IMG/VR virus record: IMGVR_UViG_3300044816_000098
Span: 62,001-126,000 of that record
Direction: 5' to 3' (one strand)
Origin: a virus
DNA: 64,000 bases
Of this stretch, positions 28,496-38,305 are shown in pieces (within the stretch, counting starts at the first letter, position 1; every line of letters begins with the position of its first letter). The position numbers and the translations under genes were made by a program. The notes under the pieces are model-generated. The model was given only the letters and a program-made list of their open reading frames with translations, was not told the origin of the DNA and ran no database searches.

Positions 28496-29782
28496 ATGAC
28501 GGATCTGTGGACCGAGGCATCTCGGGACCTGGAGAGCGAGGGGCGTCAGCACGCCCTGGAGATGGCCAAGCATGCGTCCAGCGGCATCTGGGGGTTCCTC
28601 GCGCAGGCGCAGAGCCCGGTGGAGTACGCGGACCGGCTCGACCTCGCTCAGAACCAGATCGCGGCGGTGGCGTCTTCGACCGGCGCCCCGCTGGAGGACA
28701 TCCTCGCCGTCTTCGAGCAGCGGTTCGCCCTGCTCCACGAGGCCGACAAGAACCCCTTCGGTGACGATGACTCCGACAAGGACGACTCGGACGACGACGG
28801 GGACGGCAACGACGACGATGACGGCGCCAATGCCGACAAGGGTGACGAGACGGACTCGGGTGGTGACACCGACGATTCCGATGACTCGGACACCAACGAC
28901 GACGACGACGACGACTCGGATGACGACGGGGATGACGACTCCGACGACAAGGGCGACAAGGGCGACAAGGACCAGGACGACCCTGGCGTGAGCGACGACG
29001 GAAGTGACGGCTCCGCGCCGTTCCCGCCGTTCAAGAGTTCGGCCCGGTACGCGAACCTCCTGAGCCGCATCGAGTCCGGCGAGAACCCCATGAGCTGGGG
29101 TGGGAGCGCCCCTTTCGTCAGCAGCCCTAGCCGCAAGACAGCGGCCGGGGCGATCGACGACACCGTGTCCGACTCCAACGTCCCTCAGGACACCGGAATG
29201 GACGAGGGGCCCTCTGCGGGCATGGGAATGCCTGCTGCACTGCCGGAGACCACCAAGCCCCGCCAGCTCCCTGCCGGGGGCACGGAGGGGCTGGACACCG
29301 GCGGGGGAGAGCCTTTGGATCCCGCGCTCAACGGCGGGGACATCGGTGCGGGTGCGGACAGCCCTCCGGACACCCAGCGGGAAGCGGCTCTGTCGCTGAT
29401 CGTCAAGGAGGTCCAGCGGTACAACCCGGGCCTGTCCAACCAGCAATGCGCCAAGGTCGCCTTCCAGGTGATGTCCCGTTACCTGAGTAAGCAGGCCGAG
29501 GACCTCTCCCCGCTGCTGTACGGCGACCGGGGCGCGGTGCCGGACGGACCGGTCACCGACGCGGTCAAGAAGTGGCAGCCGCCGGACCCGAAGGTTCCCG
29601 GCGCCCCCAAGGGCGGCGGTACGGGCACGGAAGCGCCTGGTGGTGGCGGAGGGATGCCGGGAGGCCCCAAGGCCCTCATGGGCGGCGGTGAGGCCGCCGG
29701 TGCCGCTGGCGCGGGAGAAGCGGCCGGTGCCGCCACGATGGGCGCCGAGGTCGCAGAACTCGCACCCCTGCTGCTGCTGTAG
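28496..29782 (+). CDS. structural protein with polyaspartate linker, 428 aa
   Basis: ATG two bases after the previous stop in an A/T-rich context (GAGATTTAAAAATG). Residues 1-80 are helical; about 85-165 are nearly all Asp, Ser and Gly (for example DDSDDDGDGNDDDDG). A second folded part lies at 295-340 (REAALSLIVKEVQRYNPGLS), and the end is Gly/Pro-rich. The acidic linker may keep partner proteins soluble, mimic DNA or help package or eject internal proteins. Family not recognised. Confidence 0.75.
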   Translation: MTDLWTEASRDLESEGRQHALEMAKHASSGIWGFLAQAQSPVEYADRLDLAQNQIAAVASSTGAPLEDILAVFEQRFALLHEADKNPFGDDDSDKDDSDDDGDGNDDDDGANADKGDETDSGGDTDDSDDSDTNDDDDDDSDDDGDDDSDDKGDKGDKDQDDPGVSDDGSDGSAPFPPFKSSARYANLLSRIESGENPMSWGGSAPFVSSPSRKTAAGAIDDTVSDSNVPQDTGMDEGPSAGMGMPAALPETTKPRQLPAGGTEGLDTGGGEPLDPALNGGDIGAGADSPPDTQREAALSLIVKEVQRYNPGLSNQQCAKVAFQVMSRYLSKQAEDLSPLLYGDRGAVPDGPVTDAVKKWQPPDPKVPGAPKGGGTGTEAPGGGGGMPGGPKALMGGGEAAGAAGAGEAAGAATMGAEVAELAPLLLL

Positions 29783-29789
29783 GAGAAGC

Positions 29790-30275
29790 ATGATCCAGGA
29801 CGGCTGCCGGGTGACGTATACCGGCCTCGGGGAGCACCCGCTCGCCTTTGACGACCAGGGAACGGTCCTGGTCGTCTCCGGCACCGCCGCTCACGTCCAG
29901 TGGCGGACGGGTGCTCTCAAGGGCGGGGTATCCCTTGTGGATACCAGGGATCTCGATCCCGTCTCCGGCAGCCGTCCACAGGCTGTGGAAAACGCTCTGG
30001 ACGACTCTCTGGACATCGCGGGACTGGGTACCTTCACCGCCCGCCAGATCTACGACGAGGGTGGCTCCGAGGCCCTGCTTAACGCCATGGTGGAGTCCGG
30101 CCACCTGTCGTCCTTCGGCAGCATCGCCGAGGAGGCCCTGACGCTCGTCGAAGGGCGTATCAGGGCCTCTGCGGACTTCCATGCCGTGACCAGCCATCTG
30201 GACGAGACCGAAGCCGATGAGCTGGTGCGTATGGCATCAGCCGCGCTGATCCGGGACGCCTTCAGCCCGGACTGA
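29790..30275 (+). CDS. hypothetical protein, 161 aa
   Basis: ATG after AGGAGAAGC. Beta-rich start (CRVTYTGLGEHPLAFDDQG, VQWRTGALKGGVSLV) and helical C-terminal half. Follows two structural-type genes; probably a virion or assembly protein by context only. Confidence 0.7.
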   Translation: MIQDGCRVTYTGLGEHPLAFDDQGTVLVVSGTAAHVQWRTGALKGGVSLVDTRDLDPVSGSRPQAVENALDDSLDIAGLGTFTARQIYDEGGSEALLNAMVESGHLSSFGSIAEEALTLVEGRIRASADFHAVTSHLDETEADELVRMASAALIRDAFSPD

Positions 30276-30309
30276 TGTCCACCCCTTCACATCTCCCCGG
30301 AAGAGGTGG
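30276..30309 (+). promoter_or_regulatory. late promoter candidate 2
   Basis: TGTC (30276-30279), 21 bases, AAGAGGTGG (30301-30309); gene start at 30319. It begins immediately after the stop of the previous gene and is not preceded by a terminator. Confidence 0.72.
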
Positions 30310-30318
30310 AGGTGGGTC

Positions 30319-33300
30319 GTGGCCAACAGGACATGCGAACGGTGCGGGGGAAAGGCATCCCCGTGGATCCCGCGCAAGCGGAGCACCCAGGGGCAGATGC
30401 TCTGTGACGGGTGCACCCAGGTCGTGGCCCGGGAGCGTGTGTCCGCGAGGACCGCGAGCACGGATCCGGTGGAGGACCGCCAGCCCGCCGGGAGTGCTAC
30501 CTCGGACTTCGGCTGGGACAACGACCTCGGGCCGGAGGGTGTCCATCCCCTCATGGCCCCGCTGCCGAACTCCATGTGGGAGCGCTTCTCCAAGAAGCAG
30601 GAGCTGCGCGGCAAGCCCCTGGTGCCCATGGCGAGCCAGATCAAGATCAACCAGAAGATGCGCGGCGAGAGCGGGGGTAAGACCGCCGCGCTCAAGACGG
30701 CGGACAAGGACCTCTCTCACAACGCGCATACGGTGACCCCGGGCAAGGTGATGACCAAGCACCTTGAGGAACACCACGATCTGCCTTACGCAGAGGCGTA
30801 TGTCCATGGTTACGGCGCGAGCAAGCACCTGGAGCTGCACAACTCCGGCGCCGATCACACCCATGACCCCTCTGGCGCCGTGGTGCCCAATGCTCCTCAT
30901 GCACACACGAAGATGTCCGAGAAGGAGTTGGACTCCCACCTCACGGAGCACCACGGTCTGCCCGCCGCCTCGGTGAAGACGCTGAAGAATTTCCTGAACC
31001 CGGGACAGACCATGCATGGCCTGCATGCCGGGTACCACGAGGACCCCAATTCACCTGCTGCCCCCACGATCTCTCACAAGCACTCTGGAGAGGACTTCAG
31101 CAGCTCTCCTGAGGTCAACGGGAAGAAGCAGTCTCCTCACCCCGGCTCGATGACGTCCGGCGGTCTGAAGGCCCACCTGCTGGCCGACCACGACATGCCC
31201 GGCGACCACATCGCCAACGCGATCGACGCCACCGCCAAGGGCGCGATGCCGATCGAGACCATGAAGGCCCTGCACGACAAGGCGCACTCCCAGGGCATTG
31301 GGGTCGACAGTCACGAGCACGCCGAGGGGTGGGACCACCAGAGCTTCGTTCACCAGGACCCGCACGGGGTGGACGAGCACCTCGGACACCTCAAGCACGC
31401 CCACGGCATCGGGGACGAGGAGCTGGCCCAGAAGGCCGAGGCGTCCGGCGGGGACCCGGAGCTGCACCACCAGAAGCTGAAGGAACTCCACTACGACCTG
31501 CACGACCATGACGCCGGGTCGTACATCAAGCACGGGGCCCCGAACCACACGCACAGCGGGCACTCGGATGTGGGCCAGGCTTTCCTCGGAAGCAAGGGTG
31601 GGGATAGCGAGTACGAAAGTGGGGCGCATCTTCAGCATTCGCATGGACTGTTGGTGAAGGACCTCACCGATATCACCAAGTCGGAGCCCGACTACATCTC
31701 CCCGCAGCAGGCGTACGAGACGGCCCACGCGGCCCTCCACGCCAAGATGGGGGAGAACGTCGATCACCAGCACGTGCCGACGATCAAGGAGGGGGTGAAG
31801 ACCCCCGAGAAGATCGCCAAGGAGAAGATGGTCCAGCACTTCAAGGACCATCACCCTGAGGTATCCGACCCCGACCACATGTCGGTGGGCAGTCATGCTT
31901 CTCTCCATGACCCAGAGGCGTGGGGCTACAAGGGCCACCCCGGTCACGAGCACGAGAACGGGTGGGCAGGGAAAGTCGTCAAGGCCCTTCCCACGGAGAA
32001 GTCAGGGAAGCCCCTCACGCACGCTCACGCGTCGGACATGAGCCACAAGCAGCTCAAGGGCCACTTGATCATCGCCCACAACAACACGGGCGACGATCTG
32101 CACCTGAAGTCGCACAGTGAGCTGTTGCAGCAGCACGCCACCGAGCACGCGACCGGCGCCGCCACGAACCCCTGGAACGAGGGAGAGAAGCTCCCCGCGC
32201 ACAACCACGGGATCTCGCAGAGCGGCCACGACGCCTTCGGGCGCAAGCTCTACGGTGGCGACGAGCCGGAGCCGAACGCCAAGATCCACCCGGCGGTCGA
32301 GGACGAATCCGGCGCGCTGGCGCACATCATTCAGCACCACCCCAACATCTCGGCAGAGACCTACGACACGTACAAGGGCGGGGACAACCCGCAGAAGTCG
32401 ATGCAGAACTTCCACGCGAAGCTGCATGCAGGGAACACGGGACTCCCTGCGGCCCCTGACGGGCACGAGCACGCCGAGAAGCAGGGTCCTTCGACGCACA
32501 TCCCCATCGGCTCCCACCTGGTCTCCCACCACGGGATGTCGCAGGAGCAGGTGGCCTCGATGTCGCCTGCGGAGTTCAAGGCCCACCACGAAGAGCTGCA
32601 CACCCGACATGAAGAGGCGGACCTCGGACACGGCCACATCACGCCGGGCGGCAAGGTCCGGGGACCCATCGACTCCGCAATCAACCCGCACCACGCGAAG
32701 ATGCGGGAGAACCCCGACCACCCTGCGGTCACCGAGTGGTACCACGGCACGAGCAACGACTTCGAGGGTCCGCCGAAGAACGCCACCGAGCTGATGGAAG
32801 ACCATTCTCAGTGGGGCAACTACGGCGGCGGTGACTGGAACAACCACGCCGGAACCCACTGGTCCTCGCTCCACGACATGGCGAGGAACTTCGGCAGCGG
32901 GGACAACCGGGTCGTCCACGCCAAGCTCCACATGAAGAACCCGATCACCTACAACTCGCTGAACCACATGTCCCACGACGCGTATGACCGTCTCCACGCG
33001 TCCGGCGACATGCAGGACGGCGGGGAGTTCCTGGGCAAGCACGACGACGACAACGGCTACAACGAGTGCTGCTCAAAGCCCCTGCTCCACTACGCCAAGG
33101 GCGGCCACCGCTCGGACGGCAAGTACGGCATGGAGCGGTACCGGGACTCCCTGCGGGCCTCCGGCCACGACGGGATCCTGGTCCGGAACCAGGCGGACGA
33201 CCCCTCTGGCCACTGGAACGCCATCCCGTTGCACGCGGACCAGGTGGAGATCACCCATGGGTCCTGCCATTTCGAGCACGGTGATGAGCGGGACAACGAC

Positions 33301-34923
33301 GTAGCCGAGTTCAACGCCAACAAGAAGAAGCTCACGGAGGGCTGGGAGCACCCCAAGCACTTCGACTCGATGGCCTACACCAAGGGCAAGCCGCTTCCGG
33401 ACGTTGACGACGTCACCGCCGCGCACGAGCGCAAGAAGCAGGCGCCGGAACCCACCCACATTCGGGAGGGCCGAGGAGAGCGCCGGGGTGACGCGAACCC
33501 TAATCTCAACGGCCGCGACCTCGGTGGTGGGGGTGGTGACGATGATGACGACTCCGACGAGGACGAAGAGCACTTCTGCTCGCACTGCGACGAGTACGGC
33601 GACCACACCTCTGACAACTGCGACAACAAGTGGTGCAAGGTCTGCGACACCCACACCTCCCACACGGCGGAGGAGGAGCACCCGTACTGCGATCACTGCG
33701 ACGACTACGCCGACCACGACTCCGATGACCACGAGGACGAGTGGGGAGAGCACCCCGACAAGATGAAGAACGAGGGCTACTGCCCTCATTGCGAGGAGTC
33801 GACCAAGCAGAACTACGGCGAGGACAAGTGCACCTCCTGCAACGAGAAGCTGCCCGACTGGGGCCACATGGCTTCGCACGGCACGCCGATCAAGAAGGGG
33901 CAGTACAACAAGTCCGGCCACTCCGCCATAAGCGGGACGAAGGTCGACGCCCTTGACGAGGACGAGGACCCCGAGGAGAACTCTCTCGGTTACGGGTCCG
34001 GTCTTGCCGCGCACCTCTACCACCACCACGGTGCGGAGGTCGGGGGCAAGGAGTTCGACAAGGACGACGACTGGGACGAGGACGCCCTCGAAGCCCACCA
34101 CGCCCACCTGCACCTCGATCCGGCATGGGCGAAGGACGCGGGTTTCAAGACGGGCACCCACAGCCACAAGCAGAAGTTCGGGGAGTTCAAGAGCCACGAG
34201 TCGATGACTCCGCACGAGATCCACGCGCACATGATGCTGGGTCACGCAGGAGATCCCTCTACGCCGGGCTATGCCCCGATGGGGGACATCTTCAAGATGA
34301 GCCCCGACGAGGCAGTGAAGGAGCACCAGAAGCTCCACGCGACAGACGACGCCGTTCCGTGGGGGCAGAAGGACGAAGACGACAACATCAAGGCGAAGGT
34401 GGACCACCACCACCAGGTGCCTGATAAGCAGCCGTCGAACGCTCCTGCGGGCCATTCGCCGACCGGGGACGAACTGATCAGCCACCTGAACGAGAAGCAC
34501 CTCAAGGTGCCGGTATCGCTCAAGTCCGCCCTGAAGAAGCACCCCGAGACGGCCGATGCCCTGCACCAGCAGATGCACGACTGCAAGGGTCCCGCCGCGA
34601 GTGAGCTGGGCAGCAAGTACCACACGCACACGGCCAGCGAGGCGGAGGAGAACGCCGACAAGGGCGCCTTCCTCCAGCACCTCCAGGAGCACCACGGCTT
34701 CGGGGCCACGCACCACATGAACGAGCAGCTCCAGGGGATGACCTCCAAGGAGCTGGCCGCCCATCACGTCCAGGAGCACAACTCGATGTTCCCGATGGGT
34801 AACGACCCCGACCACAGCCACGCCAACAACGACCCGCACAGCGAGAAGTGGACCCAGCACGAGGCCCACAAGACATCGGCCCGGCTCTCCCTGGTCGACT
34901 ACTTCCAGGAGGCGGCGGTATGA
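30319..34923 (+). CDS. giant His-rich repeat protein with ADP-ribosyltransferase-like domain
   Basis: 1534 residues, GTG start behind GGAGGTGG. An N-terminal CERCGG zinc knuckle is followed by a long array of irregular 35-50 residue units of pattern L-x-x-H-L-x-x-x-H, spacer, LH-x-x-H (for example LKAHLLADHDMPGDH, VDEHLGHLKHAHG). Residues about 805-985 look like an ADP-ribosyltransferase of the H-Y-E type: WYHGTSNDFEG (His near 809), HWSSLHDMARNFG, GHDGILVRN, then VEITHG. Residues 1085-1185 hold several CxxC zinc pairs. It is probably a virion protein, possibly injected to modify host targets; the His repeats could bind metal. Family names for the repeat are not known to me. Confidence 0.75.
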   Translation: MANRTCERCGGKASPWIPRKRSTQGQMLCDGCTQVVARERVSARTASTDPVEDRQPAGSATSDFGWDNDLGPEGVHPLMAPLPNSMWERFSKKQELRGKPLVPMASQIKINQKMRGESGGKTAALKTADKDLSHNAHTVTPGKVMTKHLEEHHDLPYAEAYVHGYGASKHLELHNSGADHTHDPSGAVVPNAPHAHTKMSEKELDSHLTEHHGLPAASVKTLKNFLNPGQTMHGLHAGYHEDPNSPAAPTISHKHSGEDFSSSPEVNGKKQSPHPGSMTSGGLKAHLLADHDMPGDHIANAIDATAKGAMPIETMKALHDKAHSQGIGVDSHEHAEGWDHQSFVHQDPHGVDEHLGHLKHAHGIGDEELAQKAEASGGDPELHHQKLKELHYDLHDHDAGSYIKHGAPNHTHSGHSDVGQAFLGSKGGDSEYESGAHLQHSHGLLVKDLTDITKSEPDYISPQQAYETAHAALHAKMGENVDHQHVPTIKEGVKTPEKIAKEKMVQHFKDHHPEVSDPDHMSVGSHASLHDPEAWGYKGHPGHEHENGWAGKVVKALPTEKSGKPLTHAHASDMSHKQLKGHLIIAHNNTGDDLHLKSHSELLQQHATEHATGAATNPWNEGEKLPAHNHGISQSGHDAFGRKLYGGDEPEPNAKIHPAVEDESGALAHIIQHHPNISAETYDTYKGGDNPQKSMQNFHAKLHAGNTGLPAAPDGHEHAEKQGPSTHIPIGSHLVSHHGMSQEQVASMSPAEFKAHHEELHTRHEEADLGHGHITPGGKVRGPIDSAINPHHAKMRENPDHPAVTEWYHGTSNDFEGPPKNATELMEDHSQWGNYGGGDWNNHAGTHWSSLHDMARNFGSGDNRVVHAKLHMKNPITYNSLNHMSHDAYDRLHASGDMQDGGEFLGKHDDDNGYNECCSKPLLHYAKGGHRSDGKYGMERYRDSLRASGHDGILVRNQADDPSGHWNAIPLHADQVEITHGSCHFEHGDERDNDVAEFNANKKKLTEGWEHPKHFDSMAYTKGKPLPDVDDVTAAHERKKQAPEPTHIREGRGERRGDANPNLNGRDLGGGGGDDDDDSDEDEEHFCSHCDEYGDHTSDNCDNKWCKVCDTHTSHTAEEEHPYCDHCDDYADHDSDDHEDEWGEHPDKMKNEGYCPHCEESTKQNYGEDKCTSCNEKLPDWGHMASHGTPIKKGQYNKSGHSAISGTKVDALDEDEDPEENSLGYGSGLAAHLYHHHGAEVGGKEFDKDDDWDEDALEAHHAHLHLDPAWAKDAGFKTGTHSHKQKFGEFKSHESMTPHEIHAHMMLGHAGDPSTPGYAPMGDIFKMSPDEAVKEHQKLHATDDAVPWGQKDEDDNIKAKVDHHHQVPDKQPSNAPAGHSPTGDELISHLNEKHLKVPVSLKSALKKHPETADALHQQMHDCKGPAASELGSKYHTHTASEAEENADKGAFLQHLQEHHGFGATHHMNEQLQGMTSKELAAHHVQEHNSMFPMGNDPDHSHANNDPHSEKWTQHEAHKTSARLSLVDYFQEAAV

Positions 34924-35663
34924 CCGGTCAGGTCGCCCTGATCAATCCCGGCGTGATGGGACAGGCGTTCAAGGCGTGCCCAGGGCACTACCGGGAGTAC
35001 CTGTCCCACCTCGGCAGCGACGTGAGTCCTGGCACGGTCACCTATGTCCAGGGGGCGTGCGCGGGCTGCAAGGCCAACGGCACCCACCCGCTGGCCGGGG
35101 ACCAGTGGCCTTCGGTAGGAGACAAGATGAACGCCAGGGTCGGCTCGATCGGCAAGGAGGCCCACGACTCCGGAGACGGCGCCACGGTCTTCCACTGCCC
35201 CTTCTGCGGCTCCGGGCAGGTCATCGCCCGGTCGGACCGCACGATCGAGTGCGAGTACTGCCACACCTGCTTCACCGTCCAGGTCCAGCCGGTCTTCCCG
35301 TCCTTCCCGCAGACCATCGACGGCCAGCCGATGCAGGTGCCCGGCATGCCCGGCCAGATCGGTGGTCCTCCGGCGGCTCCTGGCGCCCCTCCCATGGATC
35401 CAATGGCCGATGCCGGGGGAATGGACCCCGCAGCGGCTGGGGGCTTCCCTCCGGGCCAGGAGGACCCCGAGGAGGGTGCCGCGCCGGAGGAGGACGACGA
35501 AGCCGGGGGAGACGCTCCTCCGTGGGTCAAGTCTTCATTCCGGACCGCCACCGGCGCGCTCCTGACGGGGGACACCTACCTCAAGCACCTGGCGATCAAG
35601 TTCGCCGGGGAGAACAAGGACTCCGTGATCGAGCGGGTCCGTACGGAAGGGACGAGCCGATGA
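34920..35663 (+). CDS. zinc-ribbon structural protein, 247 aa
   Basis: ATG in an ATGA overlap. Residues 92-122 form a treble-cleft-like ribbon: FHCPFCGSGQVIARSD, then IECEYCHTCF. A Pro/Gly/Met-rich linker and acidic stretch separate it from a C-terminal helix. Position between the repeat protein and the portal suggests a virion or assembly factor. Confidence 0.72.
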   Translation: MTGQVALINPGVMGQAFKACPGHYREYLSHLGSDVSPGTVTYVQGACAGCKANGTHPLAGDQWPSVGDKMNARVGSIGKEAHDSGDGATVFHCPFCGSGQVIARSDRTIECEYCHTCFTVQVQPVFPSFPQTIDGQPMQVPGMPGQIGGPPAAPGAPPMDPMADAGGMDPAAAGGFPPGQEDPEEGAAPEEDDEAGGDAPPWVKSSFRTATGALLTGDTYLKHLAIKFAGENKDSVIERVRTEGTSR

Positions 35664-35869
35664 CCGAGAGCGAACAGCGTGAGCTGTACGTCGTGATCGA
35701 CTACAAGGACCCCGAAGGTCAGGACCACGCCCGGGGGAGCAAGGTGAAGGTCAGCACCGAGGACTCCCTCGCCAACGAGCTGCTGTACCGGGGAGTCCTG
35801 TCCCTCAACCCCGTACGTCGCCAGGCGGGCGAGAACTCCGAGCGCGTAACGGGGGACAAGAAGAAGTGA
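35660..35869 (+). CDS. hypothetical protein, 69 aa
   Basis: ATG overlap. Small alpha/beta protein (ELYVVIDYKDPEGQD, SKVKVSTEDSLANELL) with a basic end. Coupled to neighbours on both sides. Function unknown. Confidence 0.68.
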   Translation: MTESEQRELYVVIDYKDPEGQDHARGSKVKVSTEDSLANELLYRGVLSLNPVRRQAGENSERVTGDKKK

Positions 35870-36198
35870 TCCCCGGGGAGGTCATCGGTCTGATCGGGGA
35901 GACTCCCTCGATCGTTCTGCCGGGACTGCCGACAGATCAGCACGAATGCCAGGGGGCGAAGTTCCACTCCCCTCGTCCGATGATCGTCCAGTCGTTCGAA
36001 ATAGCCCGGTCGGAAGACCAGGATGAGATCGTTTACCTCTGCGGCACCTGCACGGACAACGTCAAGGTGCTGCTGGCGTTGCTGAGGGCGCGCGGTGGCG
36101 ATGTCCCCTGGACCGTCAAGCGCTGCTTCGGCAACCTCGTTCGCGGTGTCGCCGAACAGGTGTACACCCACCCTGTGGAGGAGAGCCACCATGCCTGA
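35866..36198 (+). CDS. hypothetical protein, 110 aa
   Basis: GTG overlap with the upstream stop. Contains HECQGAKFH and YLCGTCTDNVKVLLALLR, Cys/His pairs typical of a small zinc finger. Overlaps the portal gene by eight bases. Possibly a head accessory protein; no family recognised. Confidence 0.68.
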   Translation: MIPGEVIGLIGETPSIVLPGLPTDQHECQGAKFHSPRPMIVQSFEIARSEDQDEIVYLCGTCTDNVKVLLALLRARGGDVPWTVKRCFGNLVRGVAEQVYTHPVEESHHA

Positions 36199-38305
36199 GG
36201 ACCCGACCCCGGACGCCTACCAGCAGGCCGCCTTCAAGCGGCTGGGGGCCACTGTGAGCCGGGGTCGGTCCTCCTCCTCGGAGGGCAAGACCGACGGGAC
36301 CCCGGAGTCGCAGGAGATGCGGCGGAACCGACGGGTGGCTATGAACAAGACCGGCTCTGCCGCCACCCCGTCGACCGCCTTCGCCACCGGGCGCCCCCGG
36401 GACCCGTTGTTCTACTGGAAGCAGAACAACCTCCCGTACGAGACCGACGACGAGTCGCAGCTCAAGCAGCTCCGGATGTACTGCCGCCTGCTCTACCAGA
36501 CGCACCCGGTGGTGGCCTCGTGCATCGACATCTACACGAAGTACCCCCTGCTGGGCATGGAGCTGCGGTGCAAGGACGAACAGATCGTCAGCTTCTACGA
36601 GGACCTGTTCTTCAACGAGGGCGGGCTCAACTACGACGAGTTCCTCCTGGACGTCGGCCGCGAGTACTGGACCGTCGGCGAGGCGTGGCCCTTCGCGACC
36701 TTCAACGAGTCTCTGGGCATCTGGGACGACGAAGAGCTGCTGAACCCCGATGACGTCCTGGTGCAGCGCTCCGCGTTCCTCAAGGAGCCGCGCTTCCTGA
36801 TCCGGCTCCCCGAGACCCTGCGGACCATCATCACCAAGCGCTCCCCCGCGTGGGAGTACGAGAAGCTGATGAAGGTCTACCCGGAGCTGGCCCGGTACGC
36901 CGGGGCCGACGACATGATGCCGGTCTCGAACATCCTGCTGCGGCAGATGAAGTACAAGGCCGACACCTTCGCCAAGCGCGGCATCCCGATCCTCATGCGC
37001 GCCATGCGCGCGATCATGCAGGAGGAGATGCTCAACGCCGCTCAGGACGCCGTGGCGGACCGTCTCTACACCCCGCTGGTCCTGGTCAAGTTGGGCGCCT
37101 CCGCGACCGACCTGGGCACCCAGGTGCCCTGGATTCCGACCCCGGACGACCTCGAAGACTTCATGGAGTCGCTGGACGCGGCCCTGGCCGCCGACTTCCG
37201 CGCGCTGGTGCACAACTTCGCCGTGACCATGGAGCCGGTCTTCGGCCGCGAGAACATGCCCGACATGAGCGCGGACTTCGAGCGCCTGGAGGACCGGATC
37301 CTCCTGGCCTTCGGGCTCAGCAAGACCATGCTCTCCGGCGCCTCCTCCGGCGAGACCTACGCGGCCGACGCGATGAACCGCGACCTGGTCACCCAGCTCC
37401 TGACGACCTACCAGGACATGATCAAGCGCCACTTCCACCAGCGGGCCCTGGTCGTCGCCGAGGCCCAGGAGCACTACGACTACGACGAGCGCAACGGCAA
37501 GCGCTACGTGAAGATGGAAGAAGTCCTCGAAATCGACGAGGAGACCGGCGAAGAGCGCATCGTGGAACAACCGATGCTGCTGGTCCCCGAGCTGACGATG
37601 CAGACCATGAACCTCTCGGACGAGTCCGCCGAGAGGGAGTTCCTGGAGGCCCTGCGCGCCGCCGGGGTGCCGATCTCCATGAAGACCCGCCTGATGTCCT
37701 CCGGCATCGACCTGGACGACGAGATCGAGCGCACCCAGGACGAGCAGGTCCAGCTTGCCGTGGCGGAGCAGGAGACCCGGAAGAAGATCTACCAGGCCCT
37801 GAAAGACAAGGGACTCCCGCTCCCCGACGACCTGAAGACCGACTTCCAGCCGATGGCAGAGCAGATGCAGCCCCCGGCCAACCCGATGATGGGGATGCCG
37901 ATGCGCACCCCGATGCTGGGCACCGACGAGCTGGCCATGACCCCGAACCTCGCCCCGACCCAGATGGACCTGGCCGGGGACATGCCGTCCGGCGGGGTGC
38001 CTATGCCCGGTATGGACGCTCAGCCGGTGGACCCCTTCGCCGCTCCGGAGGAAGAAGGCACCCGGCCGGAGGAGAGCGACGAGCAGCGGGCCGGAATGCC
38101 CAAGCCCGCCAAGCTCTTCCGCCAGTCCGAGCGCACTCGCAAGCTCGCCCGCGAGAACTTCGTTCCCGTGACCCTCGATCCCGACATCCCGGTGGGCGAA
38201 CAGCCTCCGATGGGCAAGTTCGCTCAGCCGAAGGTCGTGGGCGTCCGGCGCCACATCGAGGTCGATCCCGCGACCTTCTTCGACCCCGAACTCCAGGAGG
38301 CGTAA
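36191..38305 (+). CDS. portal protein
   Basis: Forms the dodecameric DNA entry ring at the capsid vertex. 704 aa from ATG 36191. A disordered N-terminus leads to the core: MYCRLLYQTHPVVASCIDIY, helical wing and clip segments, LEDRILLAFGLSKTMLSGAS and SGETYAADAMNRDLV, a stretch characteristic of portal proteins of phages with contractile tails. The C-terminal 150 residues are Met/Pro-rich. Ends one base into the tail-fibre start (TAATG). The terminase genes that would act with it are not in this window. Confidence 0.85.
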   Translation: MPEDPTPDAYQQAAFKRLGATVSRGRSSSSEGKTDGTPESQEMRRNRRVAMNKTGSAATPSTAFATGRPRDPLFYWKQNNLPYETDDESQLKQLRMYCRLLYQTHPVVASCIDIYTKYPLLGMELRCKDEQIVSFYEDLFFNEGGLNYDEFLLDVGREYWTVGEAWPFATFNESLGIWDDEELLNPDDVLVQRSAFLKEPRFLIRLPETLRTIITKRSPAWEYEKLMKVYPELARYAGADDMMPVSNILLRQMKYKADTFAKRGIPILMRAMRAIMQEEMLNAAQDAVADRLYTPLVLVKLGASATDLGTQVPWIPTPDDLEDFMESLDAALAADFRALVHNFAVTMEPVFGRENMPDMSADFERLEDRILLAFGLSKTMLSGASSGETYAADAMNRDLVTQLLTTYQDMIKRHFHQRALVVAEAQEHYDYDERNGKRYVKMEEVLEIDEETGEERIVEQPMLLVPELTMQTMNLSDESAEREFLEALRAAGVPISMKTRLMSSGIDLDDEIERTQDEQVQLAVAEQETRKKIYQALKDKGLPLPDDLKTDFQPMAEQMQPPANPMMGMPMRTPMLGTDELAMTPNLAPTQMDLAGDMPSGGVPMPGMDAQPVDPFAAPEEEGTRPEESDEQRAGMPKPAKLFRQSERTRKLARENFVPVTLDPDIPVGEQPPMGKFAQPKVVGVRRHIEVDPATFFDPELQEA

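Noticed and set aside
25833-28520. 895-codon minus-strand open frame opposite the 822-aa structural gene
   Set aside because: GC-rich third positions of the real plus-strand gene keep the opposite frame open; its Val/Gly/Arg/Leu composition and lack of a start site mark it as a shadow.
36116-38254. 712-codon minus-strand frame opposite the portal
   Set aside because: His/Leu/Val-rich shadow of a confidently assigned portal gene.
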